DNA from: Trebonia sp036276115
Lineage (GTDB): Bacteria > Actinomycetota > Actinomycetes > Streptosporangiales > Streptosporangiaceae
Assembly: GCA_036276115.1 (NCBI GenBank)
Contig: DATBEM010000037.1
Span: 25,709-89,708 of the forward strand
DNA length: 64,000 nt
Reading direction: 5' to 3'
The position numbers and the translations under genes are program-made. Below the pieces are notes generated by a model. The model ran no database searches. It was not told where the DNA came from and saw only the letters and a program-made list of their open reading frames with translations. This document shows, piece after piece, positions 1-7,962 of this stretch (within the stretch, counting starts at the first letter, position 1; each line of letters opens with the position of its first letter).

Positions 1-631
1 AGCGCGGGCGCGACGGCTCCGGCTCGAGCTTGCGCCGCAGCTGCGCGATGTAGACGCGCAGGTAGTTGCTTTCCGACTCGTACTGCGGTCCCCAGACCTC
101 CTGCAGGAGCTGGCGCTGGGTGACGAGCCGGCCGGCCGCCCGGGCGAGCAGCTCCAGCAGCTGCCACTCGGTCGGGGTGAGCCGCACGTCGGCCCCTCGG
201 CGGGTGACGCGCTTGGCCGCGAGGTCGATCGTGAAGTCCGGCGTGGTGACCACCGGCTCGTCGGGCGCGGGGGAGGCCCGCCGGACGGCCGCCCGCAGCC
301 GGGCGAGGAGCTCATCCATGCCGAACGGCTTGGTCACGTAATCGTCGGCCCCGGCGTCGAGGGCGGCGACCTTCTGGCTCTCCGCGCCCCAGACCGACAG
401 CACGATGATCGGGGTGCTCGTCCAGCCGCGCACCCCGTGGATCACGTCGGTGCCGTCCATGTCGGGCAGGCCCATGTCCAGGATGAGCACGTCCGGCCGG
501 TCCCGGGCGACGGCCGCCAGCCCCGAGGTGCCGTCAATGGCGGTGGTCACCTCGTAGTTGCGCGCGGTCAGGTTGATCCGCAGCGCCCGCAAGATGGACG
601 GCTCGTCATCAATCACCAGCACCCGGGTCAC
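1..631 (-). CDS. kdpE: KdpE-type response regulator, 3' end cut by window edge
   Basis: OmpR/PhoB-family response regulator, the expected partner of the histidine kinase encoded just upstream. The receiver domain begins VTRVLVIDDEPS and has the acidic pair D8/D9 and the phospho-acceptor D52 in LILDMGLPD. A switch lysine follows in the TKPFG motif. The C-terminal winged helix is visible (residues about 125-210, with TPTEWQLLELL and SNYLRVYIAQLRRKLEP). The GTG start at 629-631 overlaps the kdpD stop (GTGA), so the two are translationally coupled. About 15-20 residues are missing beyond base 1. Homologues activate kdpFABC under K+ limitation; those genes are not in the window. Confidence 0.93.
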   Translation of the reverse strand, partial: MTRVLVIDDEPSILRALRINLTARNYEVTTAIDGTSGLAAVARDRPDVLILDMGLPDMDGTDVIHGVRGWTSTPIIVLSVWGAESQKVAALDAGADDYVTKPFGMDELLARLRAAVRRASPAPDEPVVTTPDFTIDLAAKRVTRRGADVRLTPTEWQLLELLARAAGRLVTQRQLLQEVWGPQYESESNYLRVYIAQLRRKLEPEPSRPR

Positions 632-2508
632 GAGCTGGCCTCGATGCCGGCCGGGACGCCGCTCGTGGCCGAGAGCAAGGTGATCCGCATCGTGAGGCCG
701 CCGTGCGGGGTCCCGGCGGCCTCGATCGTGCCGCCCATCGCCTCGGTGAACCCGCGGGCGACCGACAGGCCCAGGCCCACGCCGCCCGAGCGCTCCTCCA
801 GCCGCTGGAATGGCTCGAAGATCAGCTCCCGCTGTCCCTCCGGCACTCCTGGCCCGTGGTCGATCACCTCGATGACGACGCGGCCGGCCGCATCGCCGGC
901 CCTCTGTTGCCGGCTCCCGGCCTCGCGGGCCACCAGGGCCGGGGGCTCACCCGGCGGGGAGTGCCGCAGGGCGTTGGAGAACAGGTTGGCGAGCACCCGC
1001 TCCAGCAGCCCCGGGTCGGCCTTCACCAGGGGCAGCCCGTCCGGGACGATGATCTGCAGCCGGTCGGCGTCATCCAGGCCGCGCAGCGCCACCGGCGCCA
1101 CCTCGTCCACGGCCGTGGGGCGCAGGAACGGGGCGAGCGACCCGGTCTGCAGGCGGCTCATGTCGAGCAGGTTCCCGATGAGGGAGTCGAGCCGGTCGGC
1201 ATTCTCCTCGACGGTGGCCAGCAGGTCCGCCTCGTCGGCCGGGGACCAGGCCACGTCGGTCTGCCGCAGGCTGCTCACGCTCGCCTTGATCGACGCGAGC
1301 GGGGTGCGCAGGTCATGGCTGACCGCCGCCAGCAGCGCGGTCCGCATCCGGTTGCCCTCGGCCAGGGCCTCGGCCTGGGCGGCCTGGGTGCGCAGCCGCG
1401 CCCGGTCGAGCGCGGCCACCGCCTGCGCGGTGAACCCGGCCAGCAGGGACGCGGTCGCCGAGGAGCGCTGCCCGCTGACCTCCAGCGCGAGGTCGGGCCG
1501 GACCTCGAAGCGGATCGCGGGGGCCCCCGGCGCGGCCGCGCCGGAGGAGGCCACCGGGATCCACCGGCCGCCGGAGCGCTCGAACAGCTCGGCCCGGCCC
1601 CCGTGCGTCGCGGTCAGGTGATCGAGCACGTCGGCCGGGGTGTCGGCCCCGCCGAGCACGGTCTGGGCGAGGCCGAGCAGGGACGCGGTCTCCTTGCCGC
1701 TGCGGGCAGCCTGGGCCTGGCGCCGGGCCGACAGGTGGACGAAGCTGCTGACCGCCACCGCCACGGTGACGAATAGCACCAGCGCGAGCAGGTTCTTCGG
1801 CTCGCCGATGGTGAAGGTATGCAGCGGCTCGGTGAAGTACCAGTTCAGGAGCAGGCACGCGGCCACCGCGGCGAGCACCGCGGGCCAGAACCCGCCCACG
1901 ATGGTGACCGCCACCACCGCCACGAGGTACAGCAGCAGCTCATCGGACAGGTTGAGGTGCCCGCGCTGGGCAGTGAGCACGGCGGTGAGCGCCGGCAGGC
2001 CGGTGACGGCCACCACCGTCCCGGCCAGAATCCGCCGCGGGCCGATCCCCCCGGAAGCTAGCGCACGTTCGTCCACGACCTCCAGTGTGAACCGCGCTGA
2101 CCAGTACCGCATCCCCAGGCCGGCCAGGGCGGCGACGACAACGGTGCCGCCGATCACGATCGCGGCCGACCCGGACGCGGAGCCGCCCGGGCGCAGCTGG
2201 GCGTAGGGCGGGCGGGAGAAGCCGATGACCGTGAGCCAGCCGATCACGCCGAGTGGCAGGGCCGCGAGGACTTCCGCGACCAGGCTGGCGGCGCCGGCGA
2301 TGACGGCGGTGGCGATCAGCACCCCGGTCCCCGGCAGCCGCCCGTGCAGCCCGGCCGCCACCGTCCCGACCAGGAACAGGGCCGCGAAGGCGGCCGGCAG
2401 GACGTAGGGCGCCGGGTAGCCCCGCCGCGCGGGCCCGGCCAGCCGTACCAGCCGTAGCCGCGCGAGCCGTAGCCGCGGCGCCCCTCCACCAGTCATCGTG
2501 ACTGCCAT
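628..2508 (-). CDS. kdpD: KdpD-family sensor histidine kinase with remodelled N terminus
   Basis: Membrane histidine kinase, 626 residues against roughly 850-900 for classical KdpD. Residues about 155-260 match the four-helix DUF4118 membrane domain of KdpD (for example LNWYFTEPLHTFTIG). They are followed by a GAF-like region (about 275-370), a HisKA domain with phospho-accepting H398 in VSHDLRTPL, and a HATPase domain with LFSNALRHSPPG (N box) and VGLGLSVARGF (G box). The N-terminal cytoplasmic KdpD and Usp domains are absent. In their place residues about 31-135 carry three or four extra hydrophobic segments. The 3' end overlaps kdpE by 3 bases. The gene diverges from the KimA-like permease, so the 116-bp gap holds promoters for both directions. 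Confidence 0.9.
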   Translation of the reverse strand: MAVTMTGGGAPRLRLARLRLVRLAGPARRGYPAPYVLPAAFAALFLVGTVAAGLHGRLPGTGVLIATAVIAGAASLVAEVLAALPLGVIGWLTVIGFSRPPYAQLRPGGSASGSAAIVIGGTVVVAALAGLGMRYWSARFTLEVVDERALASGGIGPRRILAGTVVAVTGLPALTAVLTAQRGHLNLSDELLLYLVAVVAVTIVGGFWPAVLAAVAACLLLNWYFTEPLHTFTIGEPKNLLALVLFVTVAVAVSSFVHLSARRQAQAARSGKETASLLGLAQTVLGGADTPADVLDHLTATHGGRAELFERSGGRWIPVASSGAAAPGAPAIRFEVRPDLALEVSGQRSSATASLLAGFTAQAVAALDRARLRTQAAQAEALAEGNRMRTALLAAVSHDLRTPLASIKASVSSLRQTDVAWSPADEADLLATVEENADRLDSLIGNLLDMSRLQTGSLAPFLRPTAVDEVAPVALRGLDDADRLQIIVPDGLPLVKADPGLLERVLANLFSNALRHSPPGEPPALVAREAGSRQQRAGDAAGRVVIEVIDHGPGVPEGQRELIFEPFQRLEERSGGVGLGLSVARGFTEAMGGTIEAAGTPHGGLTMRITLLSATSGVPAGIEASS

Positions 2509-2584
2509 TCCAGCGCCCTTAAGCCGTCATTCCGGCGATCTTGACGGATCCCTAACGCCCAGGTGAGAACGCTTAACGCCGCCC

Positions 2585-2616
2585 TTGCAGCGCTCCCGGC
2601 CACCCCGCCCTAGCGT
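2585..2616 (+). promoter_or_regulatory. Putative leaderless promoter of the first KimA-like gene
   Basis: TTGCAG at 2585-2590 and TAGCGT at 2611-2616 lie just before the ATG at 2625. The spacer is 20 bp, which is long. The -10-like box ends 8 nt before the start codon and no ribosome binding site is visible, as expected for a leaderless transcript. The divergent kdpD promoter should lie in the same 116-bp gap. Confidence 0.4.
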
Positions 2617-2624
2617 GAAGTCCG

Positions 2625-5600
2625 ATGGCTACTGACCAGGCAGTACCCGAGACCCTCGGGTACGCCCTCAAGCGCAAGCTCCTCGGCCCGCCGCTGGTCA
2701 ACGATGAGGCGCACGGGCAGCGGCTGTCCCGCGTGCTCGGGCTCGGCGTCCTGTCGTGTGACGGCATCTCGTCGGCCGCCTACGGCACCGAGGAAATGCT
2801 GATCGAGATGATCCAGGTCGTCGGCCTGGCCGCGTTCACCTTGATCTTGCCGATGACGCTGGTCATCTTGGCCGGCGTGGCGCTGGTGGTGCTGTCCTAC
2901 CGCGAGGTCGTCTCGGTCTACACCCGCGCGGGCGGCTCGTACGTGGTGGCCCGGGAGAACTTCGGGCCGCGAGTGGCCCAGGTCGCGGCGGTCGCGCTGC
3001 TGATCGACTACACGGTGACGGTCGCGGTGCAGACGGCGGCGGGCAGCGCCGCCATCGTGAGCGCCTTCCCGCGGATGGCGAGGATCCCGTTCTTCGGGCC
3101 GGAGATCCTGGCCTGGCTGTCAGTGGCCTCCGTGCTCGTCATGTGCTACGGCAACCTGCGCGGCATCCGGGAGGCGGGCAAGGCCTTCGCGGCGCCGACT
3201 TACCTGTTCACCGGCATCATCGGGCTGATGATCATCGTCGGCCTGGTCCGTGAGGTGACCACCGGGCTGGGCCACGTCGGGCCCTACCCCGGCGCGACGT
3301 TCCCGGTCGGGCACAGCACCGAGGGACTGCTGAGCTTCGGCATGGTGTACATGCTGCTGCGGTCCTTCGCCAACGGCGGCTCCTCGCTTACTGGCATCGA
3401 GGCGGTCTCCAACGCCGTCAGCGCCCTGAAGCCGCCCGAGAGCCGCAACGCCCGGCAGATCCTGATCGCCCAGGGATCGATCGTCGCGTTCCTCATCGCC
3501 GGCATCTCCTGGCTCGCCCACGTGACGCACGCCATCCCCTATGAGGCGGGCTACCCGACGGTGCTCGCCCAGGAGGCCAACGTCGTCTTCGGCTCCTCGG
3601 CCCACTTCATGTACTTCGTGGTCCAGGCCACCACCGCGCTGATCCTCTACACCGGCGGCAACACCAGCTTCAGCGGCTTCCCGTTCCTGGCCAGCTTCGT
3701 CGCGAGTGACTCGTTCCTGCCCCGCTGGCTGACCAAGCGGGGCCACCGGCTGGCGCTGTCCAACGGCATCATCGTGCTCACGATCGTCTCGGTGGTCCTC
3801 CTGATCGCTACCCGCGCCCAGGTCAACGGGCTGATCCCGTTCTACGCGATCGGCGTGTTCACCGGGTTCGCGATGGCGGGCTTCGGCATGGCCATGCACC
3901 ACAAGCGGGTCAGGGAACCGGGCTGGCGCCGCCGCCGGCTCATCAACGCCATCGCCGCCGTCTACGCCGCGCTCGTCGTGCTGGTCTTCGCGGTCGTGAA
4001 GTTCACCGAGGGCGCCTGGGTGATCGTCATCGTCTTCCCGGTGCTGGTGTTCGCGCTCATCCGGCTCAACCGGGTATACCGGATGGAAGCCGAGGTCCTG
4101 GAGAACCTGCAAGGACGCAGGAAGCTCGGCAAGGACCACAAGACGCCGAACTATACGCGGCGGGTGGTCTTGATCTTCGTCGATAGCATCGACCTGGCCA
4201 CGTTCGCCGCGATCCGCTACGCCCGCGGGCTGCGCCCGACGAGCTTGCGCGCGGTCCACTTCGTGGTCGACGCCGCGCACGCGGACAAGCTGCGGGAGAA
4301 GTGGGCGCAGCATGGCGAGGACGTGCCGCTGGAGATGATCGACACCCCGGACCGCCGGGTCACCCGGGCGGCCGCCGAGCTGGCCGTCACCGAGGCGGAG
4401 CCGCCCGGCACGCACGTGACGGTGGTGCTGCCTCGCCGGTCCTTCTCCCCGCTGCTCGGCCGCCTGCTGCACGACCGGACCGCCGACCAGCTCTCGGCCG
4501 TGGTCAGCCGGGTCCGCGATTGCGCCGCGACGATCGTGCCCTTCGACGTCGACACCCGCGTAGCGGAATTGCACGCCCGGCACACGTCCGTGCTGAAAGG
4601 CGAGAAGGGCGAGCCGCTCATGGTGGCGACGGCGGCCAGTGGCGCCGCGGCCGGGCCGGCCCGGGCCGGCGGCCACGAGGCCGCCGGCCGGCGGGCGGTG
4701 GTGGAGGGGCGCGTCCGGTCGGTGGAGATCCGCCCGGTCGAGCGGAACTGCGTCTTCGAGTGCACCGTCGAGGACGGGGCGGGGCTGCTCACCGCGATGT
4801 TCTACGGCCGCACCGGGATCCCTGGCGTGGCGCCAGGGACCCGGCTGCGGCTGGAGGGGAAGGTCAGCGTCCGCGCCGGCGGGCGCGTGATGATCAACCC
4901 GGCCTACGAGCTGGTTGCCCGTTCGGCGGCCCAGGATTCCTTATTACCTCAAGGTGGTCGCTTAATCGCTTTCCGGAACGATCAGCTCGTACGCCGGGTT
5001 GATGAGCACTGGCTGGCCGTCCCGCAGGCCGGTGGGACCGGACAGCCGGACGCGGGCGCCGCATATCAGGCCGGGGATGTGGGACCGGCCGTAGAACATC
5101 GCGGTGAGGTTGCCGGTGGCGTCGCTGACCTCCATGGCGAGCACCGAGTTGCGCTCGACCGGGCGGATCTCGACGACCCGGATGCGGCCCTCGACCGTGA
5201 CCTTGCCCTTCCCCTTGCCCGCCAGCGCCCCGATCGGGGTGACGCCCTTCCCGGGCTTGCCGTCGAGGCTGACCGCGGGCAGGTGGGCCGTGACGATGTC
5301 CGCCTCCTCCGACAGCAGGCGGTTGACGTCCCGCTCCGACTCGCCGGGCACGGCCACCGCGCTCGACTCGGGCGGGCCGCACGGGATTCCGTTGCCGGGG
5401 GCGATGGCCGAGGGCGGGACGGCGGCCGCCAGTCCGGGCGCGGCCGGCGGGGAGCCCGGGCCGGTGACCTTGGCCGACGCGGCCGCCTTGGCCGCCGCCT
5501 GCCGGGCCTGCAAGACGGCGACCCGGCTGGGGACGTCGTAGGGGACGATCGTCGCGGCCGACCGGGGCAGGCGGCTGACCACCACGGCGATCTTGTCGGC

Positions 5601-6119
5601 GGTGCGGTCGTGCAGGAGCCGGCCGAGCAGGGCCGAGTAAGTGCGCCGGGGGAGGATTACCGTCACGTGCGCGCCCGGGTCGGTGATCTCGCGCTCGACC
5701 AGGTCGCTGGCGGCCTTGGCGAGCCGCCGGTCGGGACAGTCGATGAAGTCCAGCGCGACTCCCCGGTCGGCCCGGGTCCACTTCTCTCGCAGCTTGTCGG
5801 CCTGCACGCTGTCGATCACGAAGTGCACCGCCCGGATCTGGCTGGGCCTCAGGCTGCGGGCGTAGCGCAGGCCGGCCAGGGTGGCGAGGTCGAATTGGTC
5901 CACGAAGACGAAGACGATCCGGCGCGTGTAGTGCGGGGCCGGCGGCGGCTGCGCGCCGGTCACCGTCTCCAGCACCTCGGCCTCGGCCGTGTACTGGCGG
6001 TTGAGCACGATCAGGGCCGGGACGAGGACGCCGAACAGGACCAGCACGACCCAGGCGCCCTCGGTGAACTTCACCACCGCGAAGACGATGACCACGAGGG
6101 TCGTCAAGATGCCGGCTGA
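2625..6119 (+). CDS. KimA-like APC-superfamily K+ permease with C-terminal OB-fold; reading frame continues antisense through its neighbour
   Basis: The first ~770 residues form the recognisable protein. Residues 1-480 are a 12-helix APC permease closely resembling Bacillus KimA (K+/H+ symporter). D46 and Y53 in LSCDGISSAAYGTEE and D128 and T132 in LLIDYTVTVAVQ correspond to residues known to bind K+ in KimA. A Usp-like cytoplasmic region follows (about 505-660, with RRVVLIFVDS). After it comes an OB-fold (about 685-765, EGRVRSVEIRPVER to MINPAYELV) of the type seen as separate small actinobacterial proteins. No stop codon occurs there: the frame stays open to 6119, about 390 more codons antisense to the convergent paralogue, with the Asp/Arg/Gly/Ala composition of an antisense frame. 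Either the natural stop was lost or a frameshift near 4925-4965 hides it; a +1 shift meets TAA at 4963. I take the functional end as about 4960. Confidence 0.75.
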   Translation: MATDQAVPETLGYALKRKLLGPPLVNDEAHGQRLSRVLGLGVLSCDGISSAAYGTEEMLIEMIQVVGLAAFTLILPMTLVILAGVALVVLSYREVVSVYTRAGGSYVVARENFGPRVAQVAAVALLIDYTVTVAVQTAAGSAAIVSAFPRMARIPFFGPEILAWLSVASVLVMCYGNLRGIREAGKAFAAPTYLFTGIIGLMIIVGLVREVTTGLGHVGPYPGATFPVGHSTEGLLSFGMVYMLLRSFANGGSSLTGIEAVSNAVSALKPPESRNARQILIAQGSIVAFLIAGISWLAHVTHAIPYEAGYPTVLAQEANVVFGSSAHFMYFVVQATTALILYTGGNTSFSGFPFLASFVASDSFLPRWLTKRGHRLALSNGIIVLTIVSVVLLIATRAQVNGLIPFYAIGVFTGFAMAGFGMAMHHKRVREPGWRRRRLINAIAAVYAALVVLVFAVVKFTEGAWVIVIVFPVLVFALIRLNRVYRMEAEVLENLQGRRKLGKDHKTPNYTRRVVLIFVDSIDLATFAAIRYARGLRPTSLRAVHFVVDAAHADKLREKWAQHGEDVPLEMIDTPDRRVTRAAAELAVTEAEPPGTHVTVVLPRRSFSPLLGRLLHDRTADQLSAVVSRVRDCAATIVPFDVDTRVAELHARHTSVLKGEKGEPLMVATAASGAAAGPARAGGHEAAGRRAVVEGRVRSVEIRPVERNCVFECTVEDGAGLLTAMFYGRTGIPGVAPGTRLRLEGKVSVRAGGRVMINPAYELVARSAAQDSLLPQGGRLIAFRNDQLVRRVDEHWLAVPQAGGTGQPDAGAAYQAGDVGPAVEHRGEVAGGVADLHGEHRVALDRADLDDPDAALDRDLALPLARQRPDRGDALPGLAVEADRGQVGRDDVRLLRQQAVDVPLRLAGHGHRARLGRAARDSVAGGDGRGRDGGRQSGRGRRGARAGDLGRRGRLGRRLPGLQDGDPAGDVVGDDRRGRPGQAADHHGDLVGGAVVQEPAEQGRVSAPGEDYRHVRARVGDLALDQVAGGLGEPPVGTVDEVQRDSPVGPGPLLSQLVGLHAVDHEVHRPDLAGPQAAGVAQAGQGGEVELVHEDEDDPARVVRGRRRLRAGHRLQHLGLGRVLAVEHDQGRDEDAEQDQHDPGALGELHHREDDDHEGRQDAG

Positions 6120-7562
6120 CAGGTTGACGATGAACTTGTAGCGCCAGCCCGCCTGCCGGTTGGTGTGGTGGTACTTGGCCATGCCGTAGCCGGCCATCGC
6201 GAACGCGGTGAACACCCCGATCGCGTACAGCGGGACCAGGTTGTTGACGTCCGCGTCCTTGATGACCAGCAGCGCCACCGCCGTGATCGCCAGCAAGATG
6301 ATCGCGTTGGAGAACACCAGCCGGTGGCCGCGCTTGAGCAGCCACCGGGGCAGGAACGAGTCGCCCGCCACGTAGCTGGTCAGGAACGGGAAGCCGTTGA
6401 AGCTGGTATTGCCGCCGGTGTAGAGGATGAGCATGGTCGCCGCCTGTACCAGCAGGAACAGCGCCTGGCCGAAGAACGTGTGCCCGAAGACGATCTTCGC
6501 CTCCTGGGCGATCACCGTCGGGTACCCGCTCACGTAGGGGGTCGCGTGAGTCGCGTGGGCCAGCCAGGAGATCCCGGCGACCAGGATGCCCAGGATCGCG
6601 CCCTCGGTGACCAGCACCTGGCGGGCGTTCTTGCCCTCCGGGGGATTGAACGCGCCGACCGCGTCGGACACGGCCTCGATGCCGGTCAGCGACGCGCCGC
6701 CGTTGGCGAACGCCCGCAGCAGGGTGAAGATCATCGTGACGGTGAGGATGCCCTCGGTCCCCGCCCCGAGGGTGTAGGTGCCCTGCATCGTGTGCGGGTC
6801 GTAGACGGGGAGGTTGCCCAGCGCCTGGCGGATCAGGCCGACCACGATCATGAAGATGACCGACGCGGAGAACAGGTAGGTGGGGACGGCGAAGGCCTTG
6901 CCCGCCTCCTTGAGGCCGCGCAGGTTGCCGTAGCACATGACCAGCACCACGGCGACGCAGATCTCGAGCTTGTACGGGCCGACGGCGGGGATGGCGCTCG
7001 CGACCGCCGCCGTCCCGGCCGCGATCTGGACCGCGACCGTGACGACATAGTCGATGAGCAGGGCGACCGCGCAGATCTGGGCGACCTTCGGCCCGAAGTT
7101 CTCCCGGGCCACCACGTAGGAGCCGCCGGGCCTGATGTAGACCATGACGATCTCGCGGTAGGACAGCAGCACCAGGATCATGACGAAGAGGATGACCAGC
7201 GTCATCGGCAGCAGCAGCGCGAACGCCGCCATGCCCGCCGCCGGGATCAGGGCGATCAGGATCTCCTCGGTGCCGTAGGCCGAGGAGGAGATGCCATCGG
7301 GGGACAGCACGCCGAGGGCCAGCGGCTTGGACAGCCGCTGCTCGCCCAGTTGCTCGTTGACCAGCGGCGGTCCGAGCAGGCGGGTCTTCGCCGTGTACCA
7401 GAAGCTATCCGGCTGGCTCGTGCCATGGTCTCTGGCCGGGGGCGGGAATCCCGTCGACTGTGGTCCCTCCGCGGGTACGGACTTTACGTCCGTTTGGGGA
7501 CCCGCTGCCTTGGGCATTACCTTTGTGCCTTTCATCCGCCGAAACATGCCGGGTGTCTTCAT
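4962..7562 (-). CDS. KimA-like APC-superfamily K+ permease with C-terminal OB-fold (paralogue)
   Basis: 866-residue paralogue of the preceding permease in the convergent orientation. It has an N-terminal extension of about 60 residues, then the KimA-like core with LSPDGISSSAYGTEE and LLIDYVVTVAVQ, keeping the Asp and Tyr positions that coordinate K+ in KimA. The Usp-like region (RRIVFVFVDQFDLATLAGL) and a C-terminal OB-fold (EGRIRVVEIRPVERN to LINPAYELIV) follow. A linker of about 90 residues separates the last two. The stop is TAA at 4962-4964. The start is uncertain because ATG codons also lie a few codons downstream. With kdpDE beside it, K+ uptake is the most likely role; amino-acid transport cannot be excluded from sequence alone. 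Confidence 0.87.
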   Translation of the reverse strand: MKTPGMFRRMKGTKVMPKAAGPQTDVKSVPAEGPQSTGFPPPARDHGTSQPDSFWYTAKTRLLGPPLVNEQLGEQRLSKPLALGVLSPDGISSSAYGTEEILIALIPAAGMAAFALLLPMTLVILFVMILVLLSYREIVMVYIRPGGSYVVARENFGPKVAQICAVALLIDYVVTVAVQIAAGTAAVASAIPAVGPYKLEICVAVVLVMCYGNLRGLKEAGKAFAVPTYLFSASVIFMIVVGLIRQALGNLPVYDPHTMQGTYTLGAGTEGILTVTMIFTLLRAFANGGASLTGIEAVSDAVGAFNPPEGKNARQVLVTEGAILGILVAGISWLAHATHATPYVSGYPTVIAQEAKIVFGHTFFGQALFLLVQAATMLILYTGGNTSFNGFPFLTSYVAGDSFLPRWLLKRGHRLVFSNAIILLAITAVALLVIKDADVNNLVPLYAIGVFTAFAMAGYGMAKYHHTNRQAGWRYKFIVNLSAGILTTLVVIVFAVVKFTEGAWVVLVLFGVLVPALIVLNRQYTAEAEVLETVTGAQPPPAPHYTRRIVFVFVDQFDLATLAGLRYARSLRPSQIRAVHFVIDSVQADKLREKWTRADRGVALDFIDCPDRRLAKAASDLVEREITDPGAHVTVILPRRTYSALLGRLLHDRTADKIAVVVSRLPRSAATIVPYDVPSRVAVLQARQAAAKAAASAKVTGPGSPPAAPGLAAAVPPSAIAPGNGIPCGPPESSAVAVPGESERDVNRLLSEEADIVTAHLPAVSLDGKPGKGVTPIGALAGKGKGKVTVEGRIRVVEIRPVERNSVLAMEVSDATGNLTAMFYGRSHIPGLICGARVRLSGPTGLRDGQPVLINPAYELIVPESD

Positions 7563-7599
7563 ACCACCCGAAACTGGCTAGATGAACCACGGCAGGCCT

Positions 7600-7760
7600 G
7601 GCTAAGCCGTGTGTCCGGTTTCACTTGCGGGGGGTAGTGAAGCGCGATCCGCTGAGGGATACCCCAACGCGGAAGAGTTCACCCATGGGCGCGTTAGCGC
7701 TGGGCGGCTTGGGGTGCAGCCCGCAATGACGGCCGTGCGCGGCGTTCGCGGCGAGGGCGC
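7600..7760. other. Intergenic region with hairpin potential, possible structured leader
   Basis: The 400-bp gap between the divergent genes (7563-7962) has no convincing gene. Read on the minus strand, 7634-7670 folds as TCCGC/GCGGA closing a 3x3 internal loop and a GGG/CCC stem. On the plus strand GGCTTGGGGTGCAGCC (7707-7722) and nearby G-rich and C-rich blocks recall parts of the ydaO/c-di-AMP riboswitch. I could not fit the full consensus in either orientation, so this is a candidate only. Confidence 0.2.
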
Positions 7761-7962
7761 CACGCCCGGGCCGGGCTCCGGGGGCACGCCGCGCCAGCTG
7801 CTACCGAAGTGTGCCGCAAATGTGCGCAAGGTTATACAAAATTTAGCCGTTCCGGCCTTGGGCCTGCTGCTATGTTGTCTCATCGGGTTCCCGGCCACGT
7901 GGGCGACTCGCCGGGTATCGACCCAGTGAGGTAGCGGCCGCTGATGGGTGGAGACGGCTAAC

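Noticed and set aside
437..1776. Long plus-strand ORFs opposite kdpE/kdpD
   Set aside because: Arg/Ala/Gly/Pro composition, no family features, fully antisense to clear genes; typical of GC-rich antisense frames.
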